Below are positions 42,451 through 54,034 of a DNA stretch of 64,000 bases, one piece after another. The notes beneath the pieces were generated by a model. The model saw only the letters and a list, made by a program, of their open reading frames with translations, did no database searches and was not told the DNA's origin. Numbering within the stretch: the stretch's first letter is position 1; each line of letters starts with the position of its first letter. The DNA is from Sthenelais limicola (Eukaryota; Annelida; Polychaeta; Phyllodocida; Sigalionidae). The position numbers were made by a program, and so were the translations under genes. The stretch covers positions 7,292,383-7,356,382 of the forward strand of contig OW804098.1 of NCBI GenBank assembly GCA_942159475.1. Reading direction: 5' to 3'.

Positions 42451-45400
42451 TGAGCGGCACCGATTGGCGGCGACAGTAGCGCCGCATAGTGGCGTGAAGT
42501 AAACAGACCAGCTGTAGCTACAGCATAGTACTATGCTACTGCTTTCCCGCGCAGATTACCACCGTAATTTTATCATAATTGCAACCCAAAACATTGATAT
42601 AAGTAGTGTTTAATCATTGAGGTATTGATGGAAACTCGAAATTATCAAAATATAATGAGAACCAGCAAACTGAATGAGTAGTATCTTTTTTTCCCCCAAC
42701 ACCGGGTATTTATTCAGGAGGTAGACAAAGGCAGCAGTCAAGACAGTATACATGTGCTACAACACTCTTGTTTCAATGTTTATTATGCTTGACGTTTATT
42801 AGATAATCGCTGGGTTTCCAATGAAAAATTTTGTGATGTTCACTAAATCTGTTAACATGAAACAACGAATAAACTTAATACAAAATACAACCCATGTGCT
42901 TTTTGTTTTGGTTGCCTTCTTACCTTATTTTTTCTTCCTAATATCAAATCAACAATACGCACTAAGTATGCTATAATTAAAAATAAAGATTGATCAGGAT
43001 CGATAATCCTCACACAGTAGGAATTCTTTCCACCCATGTTCCATTATTAAGTTTGAAAATACATACGACCATACACAGGCAAAGGGCAGGTCCAGCAAAG
43101 TTGTAAGAGTCTAACTGAAGCTTCAGCCGAAGGGGGGGGGGGGTCATATTAGATTTCAAGAAACTCCCCTTTACACCTTTTCTCGCTCATTGCATGTATC
43201 CCTTGGAGCTCGAGTCAGCAATTATCCAAACCAATCGACAGAGTTTTAATCTTTCCTTTTATTTTTATATAAATTTCTCTTGGCAAATGGAGGGCATATA
43301 TTCATATTTTCCATACATTTTTTTGTGCTATATAATTCATTTTGTGTTATAATTCATTGTAGAATCCTTCCCACATCTTAAATTCTCTATCGTTTACTGA
43401 CCCATGTTTGGTACCATGATCCTCAAGGGCTCTTATGGCCACTTTGATCTTTCTTAACAATTCAAAAAAGCAAACCCTAATCGAATGGAACAGTCTAGTT
43501 CGATAAACATAAAATTTCGCTTTCAAGAATATATAATTCAACCTTCTATGTTTCATTTCTTCGGATGGAATACCCAATATTACCTTTGTTTGTTACACTC
43601 ACTCTGCTGTCAACCTTGGTAAGTAACGGTCGCAATTAGGTGGCACAAAAAATCTTTATTAAAGGTGGCCTCAATGGTCACACCTTCTAGCTGCACCCTT
43701 TGAGTTGTCTTATGCTTTATTATCCAAGGGAAACGAAATTGATTTATATTTTATAATTCACACAAAAGTATTTGACCCTGAGAAAACGCTTCCCTTGGAA
43801 ACGCCAGGTAGCTACATTAAGTTCACACTGATTGTAAAGTTAAACCGATCAATAGTTAAATAGATCAATACTGTGAACTTAAGAAAATTATATATGAACC
43901 CTGTTGTTTTTAAAACTTGTGAAGTTTTTATTATTATGACTGTATTTGGAGGGGAAAAAACCCCAAAATCAAGTTACTAGATAACGGTTAATCTAGTGAA
44001 CTATAATACTTGTGACCATCATGGAAATATTGCATTATATAAGATAAAAATTGTCTTTTCATCTCAATATTGTAATTTGAAAGATCTATGCATACCATAA
44101 CAAACTGAATTATGTTAAATTGAGTACAAATAAGACCTTGTCAAACGAGTTAAATTATATTATATTATGTTGCGAATTAATTTAAATATTACCTTTTACT
44201 TGACTTTCATGAGAACATCATGTCATCTGTAATTGATCTCAATAAAATTCATCCCCCCAAAAAATATTGATAAATTCACACCTATAGATCTATAAGATTT
44301 ATTTTTTTGTAATAGCTGAGAATGTAACTCATACCTTCTAATCTTTAGTGTTCATCAGTCACACTCAACGTATTACCAAAATTGCTTGCCAAGTAAATTA
44401 GGCATAATTAAGGTGATTGCTAATATATTAATGACGTCAGACCAAGTGCATCTAGTCCATAGCGATTATCTCGTGAGTTTTTTTTCATTTCATGGACTTA
44501 ATTACATATGAAAAACACAACATAATTATGTAGTGTTGTACATGTAATTAACACGCTGTTTGATCTTTACACGGAGCAGTACACACAATTATCTTGGACT
44601 GTTCTAATTATAACACTTCTACAAATGTAAAATGAAGGAGCATTCTTTATTTTTCTGTTAACAACAAACTTATACATTTAGCTAGGAATACAGACTTTAT
44701 ATGTGAGAATTCATGGCATGTTGGTATTAATGTTTTAGTATAGTATCCATATCCCTCTGGCAATAGAATTTTCCCAATGTACCACTGACAAAAGGGAGTA
44801 TAAGTACTCCACGGCAGTGATTTTATGAGTCACGCTACTATAACAGTTTCATGAGGTTGTGTGTCCCCACGTTGGTACAACTATGCGACAAATGTACATT
44901 AATTTATGATTGCCATGAGACTTACACCACTTAATAAAACACTCAGATAGGCATATCATGAACTAACTAAAGATAAAAATCATTTCAAGCAATTTAAGAT
45001 AGGTAACTTATATATTTCAAACATTTATACGTAGGTTACAAGAGTTAAATGGGGTTTTTTATTGCGATTTCAGGCCAAGACATTTACAATGATTGAATAC
45101 AAAAAACACTTGTCCACAATGTGAATATTTTCTAGCGTTGCCTTTAAAAAAGGAAAAAGAATTTCCATCATTCACAGTTATCACTGACTACTATACAAAT
45201 CAAATGAAAGCTATACCAAAACAAAATGGACTGTTATCTCTACACTCTTCTACATATTAAACTGCCTCACTGTTATATGGCTGCATGGTCAATTTTAAAT
45301 ACAATAGTTATGCGGTTCGTAATCATGGTCATATCATATTACAAATACATTCATTGTCCATATATATTTCATATAACATCGCCTGTAAATCCTGAAAAGG

Positions 45401-45840
45401 ACATTTTAGTATATAAAAACTGCGGGAACGATTGAAAGAAGGAATACATTCGGTTTCATGAACTTATAGTGGAATACAAACTTTGACAATAATATGTAGT
45501 CTATGTATTCATACCAATCACATCACATCTTCATATTCACATCATCAATCTCCAGTTTGGACCAATAACCCGATGTGCATTGGGAAATCTGCCAATGCAT
45601 GCAAAAGTGCATCTGACCAGTCACATAAGTGCAATCCTCTCAAAAAAGCAGTTTTGCACCTGGTTTTGCACCTGGTGAAACGTGAGTCATCTGATGCACT
45701 TCAAAATGTGTATCAAAATTATGTATCTACATTGGGTGTAAATGCACATGCTGCATGCAGTTGAATTATTTTATCAAGTGCTGAACATGTAAATATTTGT
45801 ATTGATGATGAATATTTGGGCATGTACTACATATTCATTA
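42451..45840. other. Gene-poor spacer right of the giant element
   Basis: No intact gene. A run of 13 G lies near 43132. One possible LINE remnant is listed separately at 43347. Otherwise AT-rich unique-looking sequence. Confidence 0.4.
43347..43577 (-). pseudogene. Possible C-terminal LINE remnant
   Basis: The frame reads RRLNYIFLKAKFYVYRTRLF...FFELLRKIKVAIRALE, similar in pattern to the C-terminal segment after the RT domain of some L1/Tx1-type LINEs (a hydrophobic 'AKYYIYRCR' helix followed by a charged helix). It stands alone, without RT motifs. Weak evidence. Confidence 0.3.
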
Positions 45841-47403
45841 TGTGATGTGTCACAGGAAAATGATATTTATCAAATAAACACATCACATTCTTTTTTATTT
45901 CATTCAAAGGCCTATGATATATTCCATATTGTAGGCATTTAATTGTATGTATTATATATTTTATCTTATTACTGGCCATATATATGGTGAGGCGGGCGTG
46001 TCAATCTGATGCGATTCCACCCCCAGAGTAACTCTCACACACAAAATGTAGACACACAATCTATTAGCAAAGCTTTAACACCTTAAGGAAGCCCGTTGTC
46101 ACAATGGAAAGTCAGGTACAATTGAAACTGTTGTGTATTTTATCTTCTTATTCAATAATACATGTAAGATTATTGTTGGGTTTTTCAATAATTTTGAATC
46201 TTCACATGTTGTGATATATCTCATTTGTCTTAAAATACATATAACAAATTACCCGCCTTGTTTTAACATTTTCTTAAATATATAGTACTACACATCACTG
46301 TACATACAATAACAACAATAGATGAAAAGATGAATCATATCTATGTAACAATGTTAATTCCTGAGCCCATTATTCACAAGATTCCTTATTATATATGCTT
46401 GATCTGTCATTTCAGCATTTCAATAAGGGATGTTCTGAATTATGTCGGGCAGAAATAACATTATCAGAATCATGCTAAAGTATCAGCAAAACGTCTAGAC
46501 TAAATAATTATAAAAACGAACGTTAGCGCCAATTTGTCTCAGATTATGAGGTTTTATACAGACAATATAAACGTTGATACCTGCACAAACACACCAGGTC
46601 TACATAGCAATGAAAGTGCTTTACTGAGTGCACCATAACTGTTGTATTTTACACCTGGTCAGAAGTGCATCGTTGGGGGCATGAGAACTGCATTTCTAAA
46701 TCGGGTCCATAGAACATATTGTATTAATTTGAGAATCTCGGATATTCATCTCTATAAGCTAGATTTTCTCAATAGTTCTACCAGAAATAATAGTTCAGAC
46801 CAAATCCCCGCACACAACTACCATAACATTATACAACAGAATGAAGCCACAGACTACAATACCTGGCACTGCACCCTCACCTGGCATTCACAGCTCACTG
46901 TCGCACTCACTGGCTCTCCACACTCTGACTCTCACACTCACGCTCTAACACTGAGTCATAGAAACCCCTCTACACTAAACAAAGCTTAGAATGTTGAATT
47001 AATAAAAAATATTACTTCACAATTTCTCCCACAGATTTAATTCATTCCTCCTTTTATAATGCCCTTCCTGTTCTTCAACTGAAATTTTCTTACTACCTAA
47101 TTATGCCATTAATTATTCCATCCATTCTCTCAATTTCGTCCTCATGAGTTTTAAGGAACATTTTAATTGCTACCCTATGCTGAGTATGCATAATAATTAC
47201 GCACAGCGATAACGCTCTCTGTGTTGAAGTGAGAAAGAAATGGTGCATATGGTTCAATTCCTCATTTCCTCAGCATTCAGTAGCTATAAAATGTGTGCAT
47301 ATTAACCAAGTTTCCACGGAATGAGTGTACATTAGAGACCAATCATCCTCAGATAGAATTATCATTGTTAAACTAATGTTACTGTTTGATGCAAAATGAA
47401 ATA
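45841..47403. other. Spacer with terminal-motif relics
   Basis: It begins with TGTGATGTGTCACAGGAAAA (45841-45860), a single end of the inverted-repeat family seen complete at 47404-47784. A segment at 46570-46770 ('gcaatgaaagtgctttactg', 'aaatcgggtccatagaac') recurs diverged at 48405-48580. No gene is supported; the frames 45226-45435, 45483-45764 and 46642-46989 overlap these repeats or lack motifs. Confidence 0.45.
46570..46770 (+). repeat. Dispersed repeat, copy 1 (partner at 48405)
   Basis: It shares ordered blocks with 48405-48580: 'ctttactgagtgcac' / 'cctcactgagtgcat', 'acacctggtcag', 'atttctaaatcgggtccata' / 'atttataaatcgggtccata'. Probably an eroded transposon interior. Confidence 0.55.
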
Positions 47404-47784
47404 ATATGTGATGTGTTATAGGAAAATGAGTCACAAGTCGCACAAAATTGGATTTTGAGATATCAATACGTTTAAAAAATGAGATTGTAATGGTGTATTC
47501 GTTGGAAACGCAAATGGGGTTTCATATAAAGGTGCTCATGCTTTGAACATATATAATTGAAAGAAAAGGTATTAAAAGTCCACATCTTTATATCTGAATT
47601 ATTAATGAATTGAATTGGGATATAAAGACAAAAAATGCTTGATACATATACATGTGTTCGTATGGAATCTTTGAAGGCTTGTATCTGGAAAAATACTGTG
47701 TACAAGGGTTCCTCTAAACAAAACTCTTTCAAGAATATTAATTTTGTGACATTGAGACTCATTTTCCTGTAACGCATCACATAT
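47404..47784. mobile_element. 381-bp MITE with 29-bp TIRs
   Basis: Left end 47404-47432 and right end 47756-47784 are inverted copies with two mismatches (core GGAAAATGAGTC and its complement). The 122-codon frame within and past it (47472-47840) has no recognisable domain. Single ends of the same family occur at 45841 and 58850. No clear target duplication. Confidence 0.8.
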
Positions 47785-48404
47785 TTTCTGTGAGAAGGTA
47801 GCATAGGAGCTTTTATATTTACACCATTCCTAATTATCATTCATTATAATTCGGGCATAAACAATATCCCTTTTACTTCCCTTACTTAATACCTGGAGAT
47901 ACATACAGGACCAATCATTTAGTCAATACATGGTGAGACCAATGTGCCACTTGTTCTCACCAGGTGGCGGCACTTAACACCAGGTGGCGGGTAATGGCAC
48001 TTAGTTGTATTTACAATTTATTTTACAATGGAAGCACACCTATTACAATTTTGTGACATTTATGCACTATGAATGTTCTCCATTATGTAATCAGGAATAT
48101 TATAAGTGATATCCTTCTATAGGTTATGTGTGTAATTTATCTGTTTGATATTGAAAAACGTTATCATCAAAACACCCCAATAAGTGTACATATAGATTGT
48201 CCCTAGTGGCTTGGGTGAGGCAGAGTGAACAAACAACTGAAGTACCACATGAATGCCACTATGTCACACACTAGGCGGTAAGGTATACACATAGGATGGT
48301 ATAATTGATGAAAAGTAAACGATGCATGCCATCCTGTAAGCCTTCTTTAAAATCCTTTGGGAATAAAGATATCTTTTAAACCTTTCTGGGAGCCAAAATA
48401 CACC

Positions 48405-48580
48405 TCTCCTACAGAGCAATAAAAGTGCCTCACTGAGTGCATCATAAGTGTGTTTTTGAACCTGGAAAATAGAGCATTATTGACAGCATCAGAATCGCAT
48501 TAAATACACCTGGTCAGTAGTGGATTATTGAGAGTATCAGTAGTGTATTTATAAATCGGGTCCATAGAGCATTACAAAAT
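48405..48580 (+). repeat. Dispersed repeat, copy 2 (partner at 46570)
   Basis: Diverged copy of 46570-46770, as described there, with an extra 'gagcattattgacagcatc' block. Confidence 0.5.
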
Positions 48581-50450
48581 CAAGTTTGAGCCTCACAACT
48601 GTTTACGATTTCCACTAGTAAAGCACCAGGTCAGTATCAGGTCAAAAGTTCCAGGTAAAAACTATGTCACAAATGCAATCATGCACATCGGGAATGGACT
48701 TTTATAAGTTGGTCAAATTTGAGTTTATCGTTAACTTCTGATATCATAGGACAGTCCATTCTATAGAATATTCCCTTGGCAAAAAATGGGCTTCTGCGTG
48801 TCTTTTCGGAGGTCTAAAATGCGATTAAAAAGTCTTGATATATGAGATGGAGGCGATATTATTGTAAAAAGTTGTTCAGACTGGTACCGTCTGTAACAAA
48901 TTGCGGCTATATATATTGTGTTGTATTTCATTGCTGGCATATAATAACAAATAAAATGTTATAATAATGTACTTGTTGGTATTATGAGCTGAATAAACAT
49001 GAGTATGGATTCTGAATATAGAAATATCTCTGTTTATAACAGTGCCTTTTAGATGTCTATGCGTAAAGAAATTGTCAATGTAAATTGTTCAAGGATTGAC
49101 TCCCCTTGGGGCCTACTGTAATTAGGGCAGGGTGTTAATGACTTAATTAATTACCTTCATAGCCTTAAGCTGAGATTAAAATTCACTCAGATAATGCAAG
49201 CTGATGAAAATATCAAATAATAATAATATAATTGTATTTGATAAGCCTGTGATAGCCAGGGTTAGTCACGTTTTGGGTTTAAGATGTCAGCTTGGCTTGT
49301 CGAGATTTCGGCTTAAAAATTGGCTTATTTGGAAACGACGTTAGGGTGGATTGAACCCTCAAGAAGGGCCAACGTCCTACTGATATCTCATGTAGCCTAC
49401 GTGGGCCTAACGTTTACATTATTTTAGTACTTAATAGGCCTAATAATAGGGCCTGCACAACTTCCTTTTTACTTCAGCTATTTAGAAAGTATTTCATTCT
49501 CAAATATCTTTGGTCACAGTCGAGATATGAGGCCTAGGAGGACAAGCCATGATACGGCACTGGATGTGGCGCACAGAGCAATGTGAATAGGCCTATAGAT
49601 TAGCTTATTAGGATCGGAAATAGGAAATTAAACAATTTTAGATATCATGTACCCCCTAAGATAGTAAAATATAGCCTACCGTTCTAGATAAGGATTTGAG
49701 AGATAAGGAAGATATACGATATATTTTTCCATGGCTGTTATGAAGTCACTAGAATTTATTCTGACTAAAATCGGAGCTGAAAGGTTTGAACCCCGGTTCG
49801 AACTGAAACTGAGACTGAGAGCGGCGGACGATCGGGGAATAAGGCACCCAGCGGAAGACCTATCTAGACACTTGTCTATTTAGAATGTTGAATCACCGTA
49901 CTGTAAAAAAACATCTGTTGCAATAAAGACTCTTGAATTGAATTGAATGCTAGCTCCGAGGATAAACGTGGGGACTGTAGACATCGCTTAGCGTATACAG
50001 CAGACAAAACAAGAATTCATCACCTGGTGATATGTGTTGAATGTAAAGTCCACCCATTCGCCTACCTTTATTTGTGATTACCTTACTCTTTAAAGGAGGA
50101 TACGCTTTCTCCACTCTACTTCCGATTGAAGCCGTTTTTATGCGCACGCCGTTCGAGAGATGTATGCTGGGAGACAGTGGGGTTTGTTTGGTTTAGTAGC
50201 ACACGCAACAGAATCCCATATAAGCAACTATAATTGTAACAAAAACGCAGGACAGATTGTCTTACATTTAAAATAGATCTTTGTTAGACGCAATGTACTG
50301 CTTCCCAGTTCCTACGAACTAAATTCTCAATGTTGCAGTGATGTTTTACGACGCTGTCCCATTGCGCTGCGAGAGACGTGACGTTGGCGACGGCAACATA
50401 CTACGCACCTTTTCCCGCCTCAGTGCAGGGGCATCGGAACCTCATTTCGA

Positions 50451-50482
<32 letters not shown>

Positions 50483-50585
50483 GACAAGTTATAAGTTTGA
50501 CCTTTGGTACCCTACACTACTGTTCTCGCCAGCCTTTTTGAGCGTAGGGGCCCGCTAAGCTGTCTCCCGTTGCCGCTACGCTGCA

Positions 50586-50628
50586 AAACGGCCGCTACAC
50601 TGTCTCTGAGACAGCGTAGTGGCCGTTT
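50586..50628. repeat. 21-bp-arm hairpin
   Basis: Arms 50586-50606 and 50608-50628 pair with two mismatches and a single-base loop. A related 'gccgctacgctg' word precedes it at 50573. Could be a tiny foldback element. Confidence 0.7.
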
Positions 50629-50906
50629 CTCTCCTTCATCTTGGCATTTAAATTTCATATCAAATACCGAAAAATCGCCGATATTCAGACTATTCAGATA
50701 TACATTTGGGTCACACAGGGATGCCATTAGGCACTAGAACGACCTTGATTGCTGGTTAGAATTGTCCCAAATATCAAGCTATAAATAGCCAGACATTGAT
50801 ATTCAAATATATCATTTTCAACTTAATTTTTGGTCTCATTCATTGTCATTTCGATCAACAAATGTACTGCTGATACCATTGTCTTTTTACATACATCTAC
50901 CCTGAT

Positions 50907-51130
50907 TTACACCCCCGCCCCCCCCCCCCCCCTTCTCCCTCCCCGGCCTCTTCTCCATGCTCGTTTTCCCCTCCCAACCCCATCTCCGATTTCCTCCCCT
51001 CTCCCTCATGCTCCTCCCCCTTTTCTCTCCCTCCCCTCTCTCCCTTCCCCTATATCCTCTCCTCTTCTTCACTCTCCCACTCCTCTGCATGTAGGACGGA
51101 TACCCTCTCTCCCCACACTTCCCCCTCTCC
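50907..51130. repeat. C/T-rich low-complexity tract
   Basis: A C homopolymer near 50918-50931 is followed by about 200 bp of CCCTCC/CTCCCC-type sequence. Its translations are proline-rich and of no meaning. Confidence 0.85.
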
Positions 51131-52025
51131 CTCTTTCCTAAGTATAACCAAACACACTCTATTTTCTATAGGCCTACACTGATTGTTTCTGATTTTTACA
51201 TAAAGCACACACACACACACAAATAATTAAAAATACAAACTGGACGGGTGGTTTGGGGGGAGGAGGGAAGGATTCATTACTCATTCATTACTTATTCATT
51301 ACTTATTCATTACTCTACACTATAGCATACCATATTTTATTTAAATAAATATTTTACTCCTGGACAGAAACCTTTTGATAATGGAACTATTTAGAAAATA
51401 AGCTCTCGTGCAGTCCAGACATAATAAATTGGGGCTTTTAATTCATTCAATCCTTTAATTTATCTCTCTTCTTCGGATCCTTTTTTGAATGTGATCTGTT
51501 TTTCTGATGGAGGGGCCTCAGCCGAAGGCTCTTGTAAAGCAATAATATCCCTGATCCCGCCCTGATCATTCATGACTGGATTGTCGTGACGGCGGCCGTT
51601 GCGATGGAGATTGATGGCCTTGAACTTGGGATGCACTGACGTTATTACCCATAATGCTCTGTAGCTGTTCACTTCCTTATTTTCCCGCCACAAAGTTGGC
51701 ACCTTTCCACCATAAGGCTGTTTGCCTCTCCATGCACGCGGTTTCTTACCGCGTGGCAACACGCTAGGTGACTTGCCTAGCCGTAGTCCCCGTTTGTTGG
51801 GCTGGCCGGGACAGATGTACGAATACCGAGTGCTACAAGTGTTGGACAAGTCCAGAAAATTACCGCAGCAAGACATTTATTTGTGGGAAGTAAATTGGTT
51901 ATATTTCACCAGATCTGAACGCTTTTAGATTGTTTTTATATTTAAAAATAAAAGATCGTCCCACCCACCCACCCTGTCTCTACCCCTCCTACCTACAATA
52001 TCCATTTGATTTAGTATCAAATAAT

Positions 52026-52061
52026 GTAGCCTACACAACACCAACGTGTTGGGTAGGCTAC
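52026..52061. repeat. 16-bp-arm hairpin
   Basis: GTAGCCTACACAACAC (52026-52041) pairs with 52046-52061 with one mismatch and a 4-base loop. 'gtagcctac' words recur just downstream (52076) in 'tagcctacatg'. Confidence 0.65.
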
Positions 52062-52367
52062 AACACCCACCCTATAAATAGCCTACATGTCAACAAGCTA
52101 GCTGGGTGTTATGTGGGTGTTATGTAAGGGTGGCAGTGGCTAGTAAGGGTATAGCTGTTGGGTGGTTGAAGCTATGTAAACATGGCAGGAGTGAGTGACA
52201 ACAGATAGAGGGTGCATGAATGTTTTGAAAACAGCATTTCTGGACCATGAACACAGTAGTTTTTCCAGACAAATCTTGAATGAAATAAGAGCCGAATTGC
52301 AAGGAGAAAACTAAGACAGAGTAGAATTATACCCGACGAGCGAAGCGAGTACTGGTAGTCGGACAAA

Positions 52368-53093
52368 ATGGACTTAAACAGGAAAGAACTACTCATAATT
52401 TGTGACTCGAGGGGAGCGGGCCTCAAGCCTATTCTGCGTAACATCGCACCAGGAATAGACACGGAGGTATATTTCCAGCCTGGCGCAGGCACCACAGCAA
52501 TGGTAAGAGGAGCTAAGAACTGTTTGATGTTGTGTAGACCAAAATGTATTATGGTAATGGCCGGAATTTGTAACATTACAGAAAAAGATCGTGAATCCAA
52601 GGAGGTACGGCTTAGAGTCAGAAGTGAGACTGAGGTCGACACGGCTGCAACCGATGATATGATTTCAGCGATAAATATTATCACGCAGACACTACCTTCG
52701 TCCCTTTCTCCCCAGCCGAAGATAATATTTGCCACAACGTTTGGCATAGACCTAGTCAAATACAATAATCATTCGGCAGTACACAACTGGAGGTTAAAGA
52801 AGATCCTAACACCGCATAAGATAATGGCAATAGAAGAAGATCAAGAACTTCTTAATCGACAAATACTTGCATATAATAATAGTGTTAAACGATTTAATCT
52901 GAGTCACCATTTACCGACACCATACTTGTGCTCGCTTATTCATCCTCACCGGGCCTCAAGAAAACACAAAACTACCAAAAGAATGAAATTCCAGAATCAC
53001 TACGGCCTCTTGGCTGATGACGGATGTCACCTCACCCAGGAGTTGAAAATAAAAGTAGCTGAGAGGTTAGTGGCAGCGTATGGAAAGATTTAG
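52368..53093 (+). CDS. LINE ORF1, SGNH esterase-like
   Basis: A frame of 241 codons with the SGNH-hydrolase blocks: Ser block LLIICDSRGAGL (about 8-19), the Asn block VMAGICNIT (about 63-71) and the C-terminal Asp-His pair in DDGCHLT (about 216-222). SGNH esterase domains are known in ORF1 of CR1-clade LINEs, where the protein is thought to help assemble the ribonucleoprotein on membranes or lipids. A basic stretch (ASRKHKTTKRMKF, about 196-208) could touch RNA. No zinc finger or coiled coil is present. The ATG follows a short leader with a 'gacgagcgaagcgagtac' word. ORF2 follows after an unusually long gap. Confidence 0.75.
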   Translation: MDLNRKELLIICDSRGAGLKPILRNIAPGIDTEVYFQPGAGTTAMVRGAKNCLMLCRPKCIMVMAGICNITEKDRESKEVRLRVRSETEVDTAATDDMISAINIITQTLPSSLSPQPKIIFATTFGIDLVKYNNHSAVHNWRLKKILTPHKIMAIEEDQELLNRQILAYNNSVKRFNLSHHLPTPYLCSLIHPHRASRKHKTTKRMKFQNHYGLLADDGCHLTQELKIKVAERLVAAYGKI

Positions 53094-54034
53094 TGGTGCT
53101 GTGAAGGTCCTGTATATACTGGTGGGGTCAGAGTAGTAACAGGTGCTCGCTCGAACCCGAACTCGAAATGGTCTCACCAGGTATAAGACAGACTTCTTGG
53201 CACCCCCCTTCCACGACGATGTCCAAGAAATCAAGGCAAAATAGAGTTGAGAGTCTACAAAATATAGACTGAAAAGGGAAAAAGCCTGAGGGCCACACAG
53301 ACTAAATCCGGTGCATCACAAGTCTTCCAGAGGTTCCATGAAATGATGAAGGGACACTAAATACTTGAGGTAGTGTTACAATATATACTTGACTTTAAAG
53401 AAAATAAGAAAAATATGAGTTGAATCGGACAATACGGCTATTACCCCACACTGAAATAGAGAATAGTAAATAATGACGATATGGAAAGCTAACCATTCAG
53501 AGCTAAAAGTAAGAAAATTGTTGAAGCATACAGAATTGACTATTTTGAGGTCGTTTAGACTTAATGTAAGAGATCATGGTTGATATTGGTATTTATATTG
53601 ATATGTGGACAGAGGAAATATCCCTATGTGATCATGGTCGATATTAGTGCTCGCTCGAACCTAAAATCGATTGATGGTCTCACATGGACCAACTTCCCCC
53701 TCTTGCATAATTATCAGATTATGAAATATCAAATTAAAGAGAATATGTATGACTCTAGTACGTACGAACAAATGTTTAGTGAATAATTTGAATGTATATC
53801 TCTCAAAAGAGAATGTAAAATAGAAGTTCCCTTCAAGGATCTACCCCAAAAGTGGTAGCCCAGTAGTGATAATACTGGAAATGTTCGTGTTAAGAATTAA
53901 TTGTTTGAAACTGTTTGTGAGCAGGGTGATCCCAAGTTGTTTAGGGACGAAACCCATGTACTGTTATTGTGTAATGTTTCATATGTGTGAGGGATCCTCC
54001 TCTTTGAATGAAGAATATGTGACCTTTAAGGACA
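53094..54034 (+). other. 941-bp spacer between LINE ORFs
   Basis: No significant frame (the longest, 53580-53786, is unrecognised). It contains two related segments: 'gtgctcgctcgaacc...tggtctcac' at 53141-53176 and at 53649-53682. 'gtgatcatggtcgatatt' and 'gatcatggttgatattgg' also repeat near 53630 and 53573. Could carry signals for ORF2 translation; this is inference. Confidence 0.5.

Larger units (their letters stand above)
47785..52329. other. Gene-free spacer with low-complexity DNA and hairpins
   Basis: No gene supported. Contents: a partner repeat at 48405-48580; a possible LINE tail 'ttgaattgaattgaatgc' at 49933; an 18-base G run at 50466-50483; a hairpin at 50586-50628; a C/T-rich tract at 50913-51130 whose proline-rich frame (50830-51141) is not a gene; and a hairpin at 52026-52061. 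Confidence 0.45.

Noticed and set aside
49775..49810. 'ggtttgaaccccggttcgaa' with tRNA B-box resemblance
   Set aside because: No A box or cloverleaf around it; could be an eroded SINE, but I cannot support it.
50830..51141. Proline-rich 103-codon frame
   Set aside because: Product of the C/T-rich low-complexity tract.
52172..52765. Minus-strand frame of 197 codons
   Set aside because: Antisense of the LINE ORF1, which has clear esterase motifs on the plus strand.
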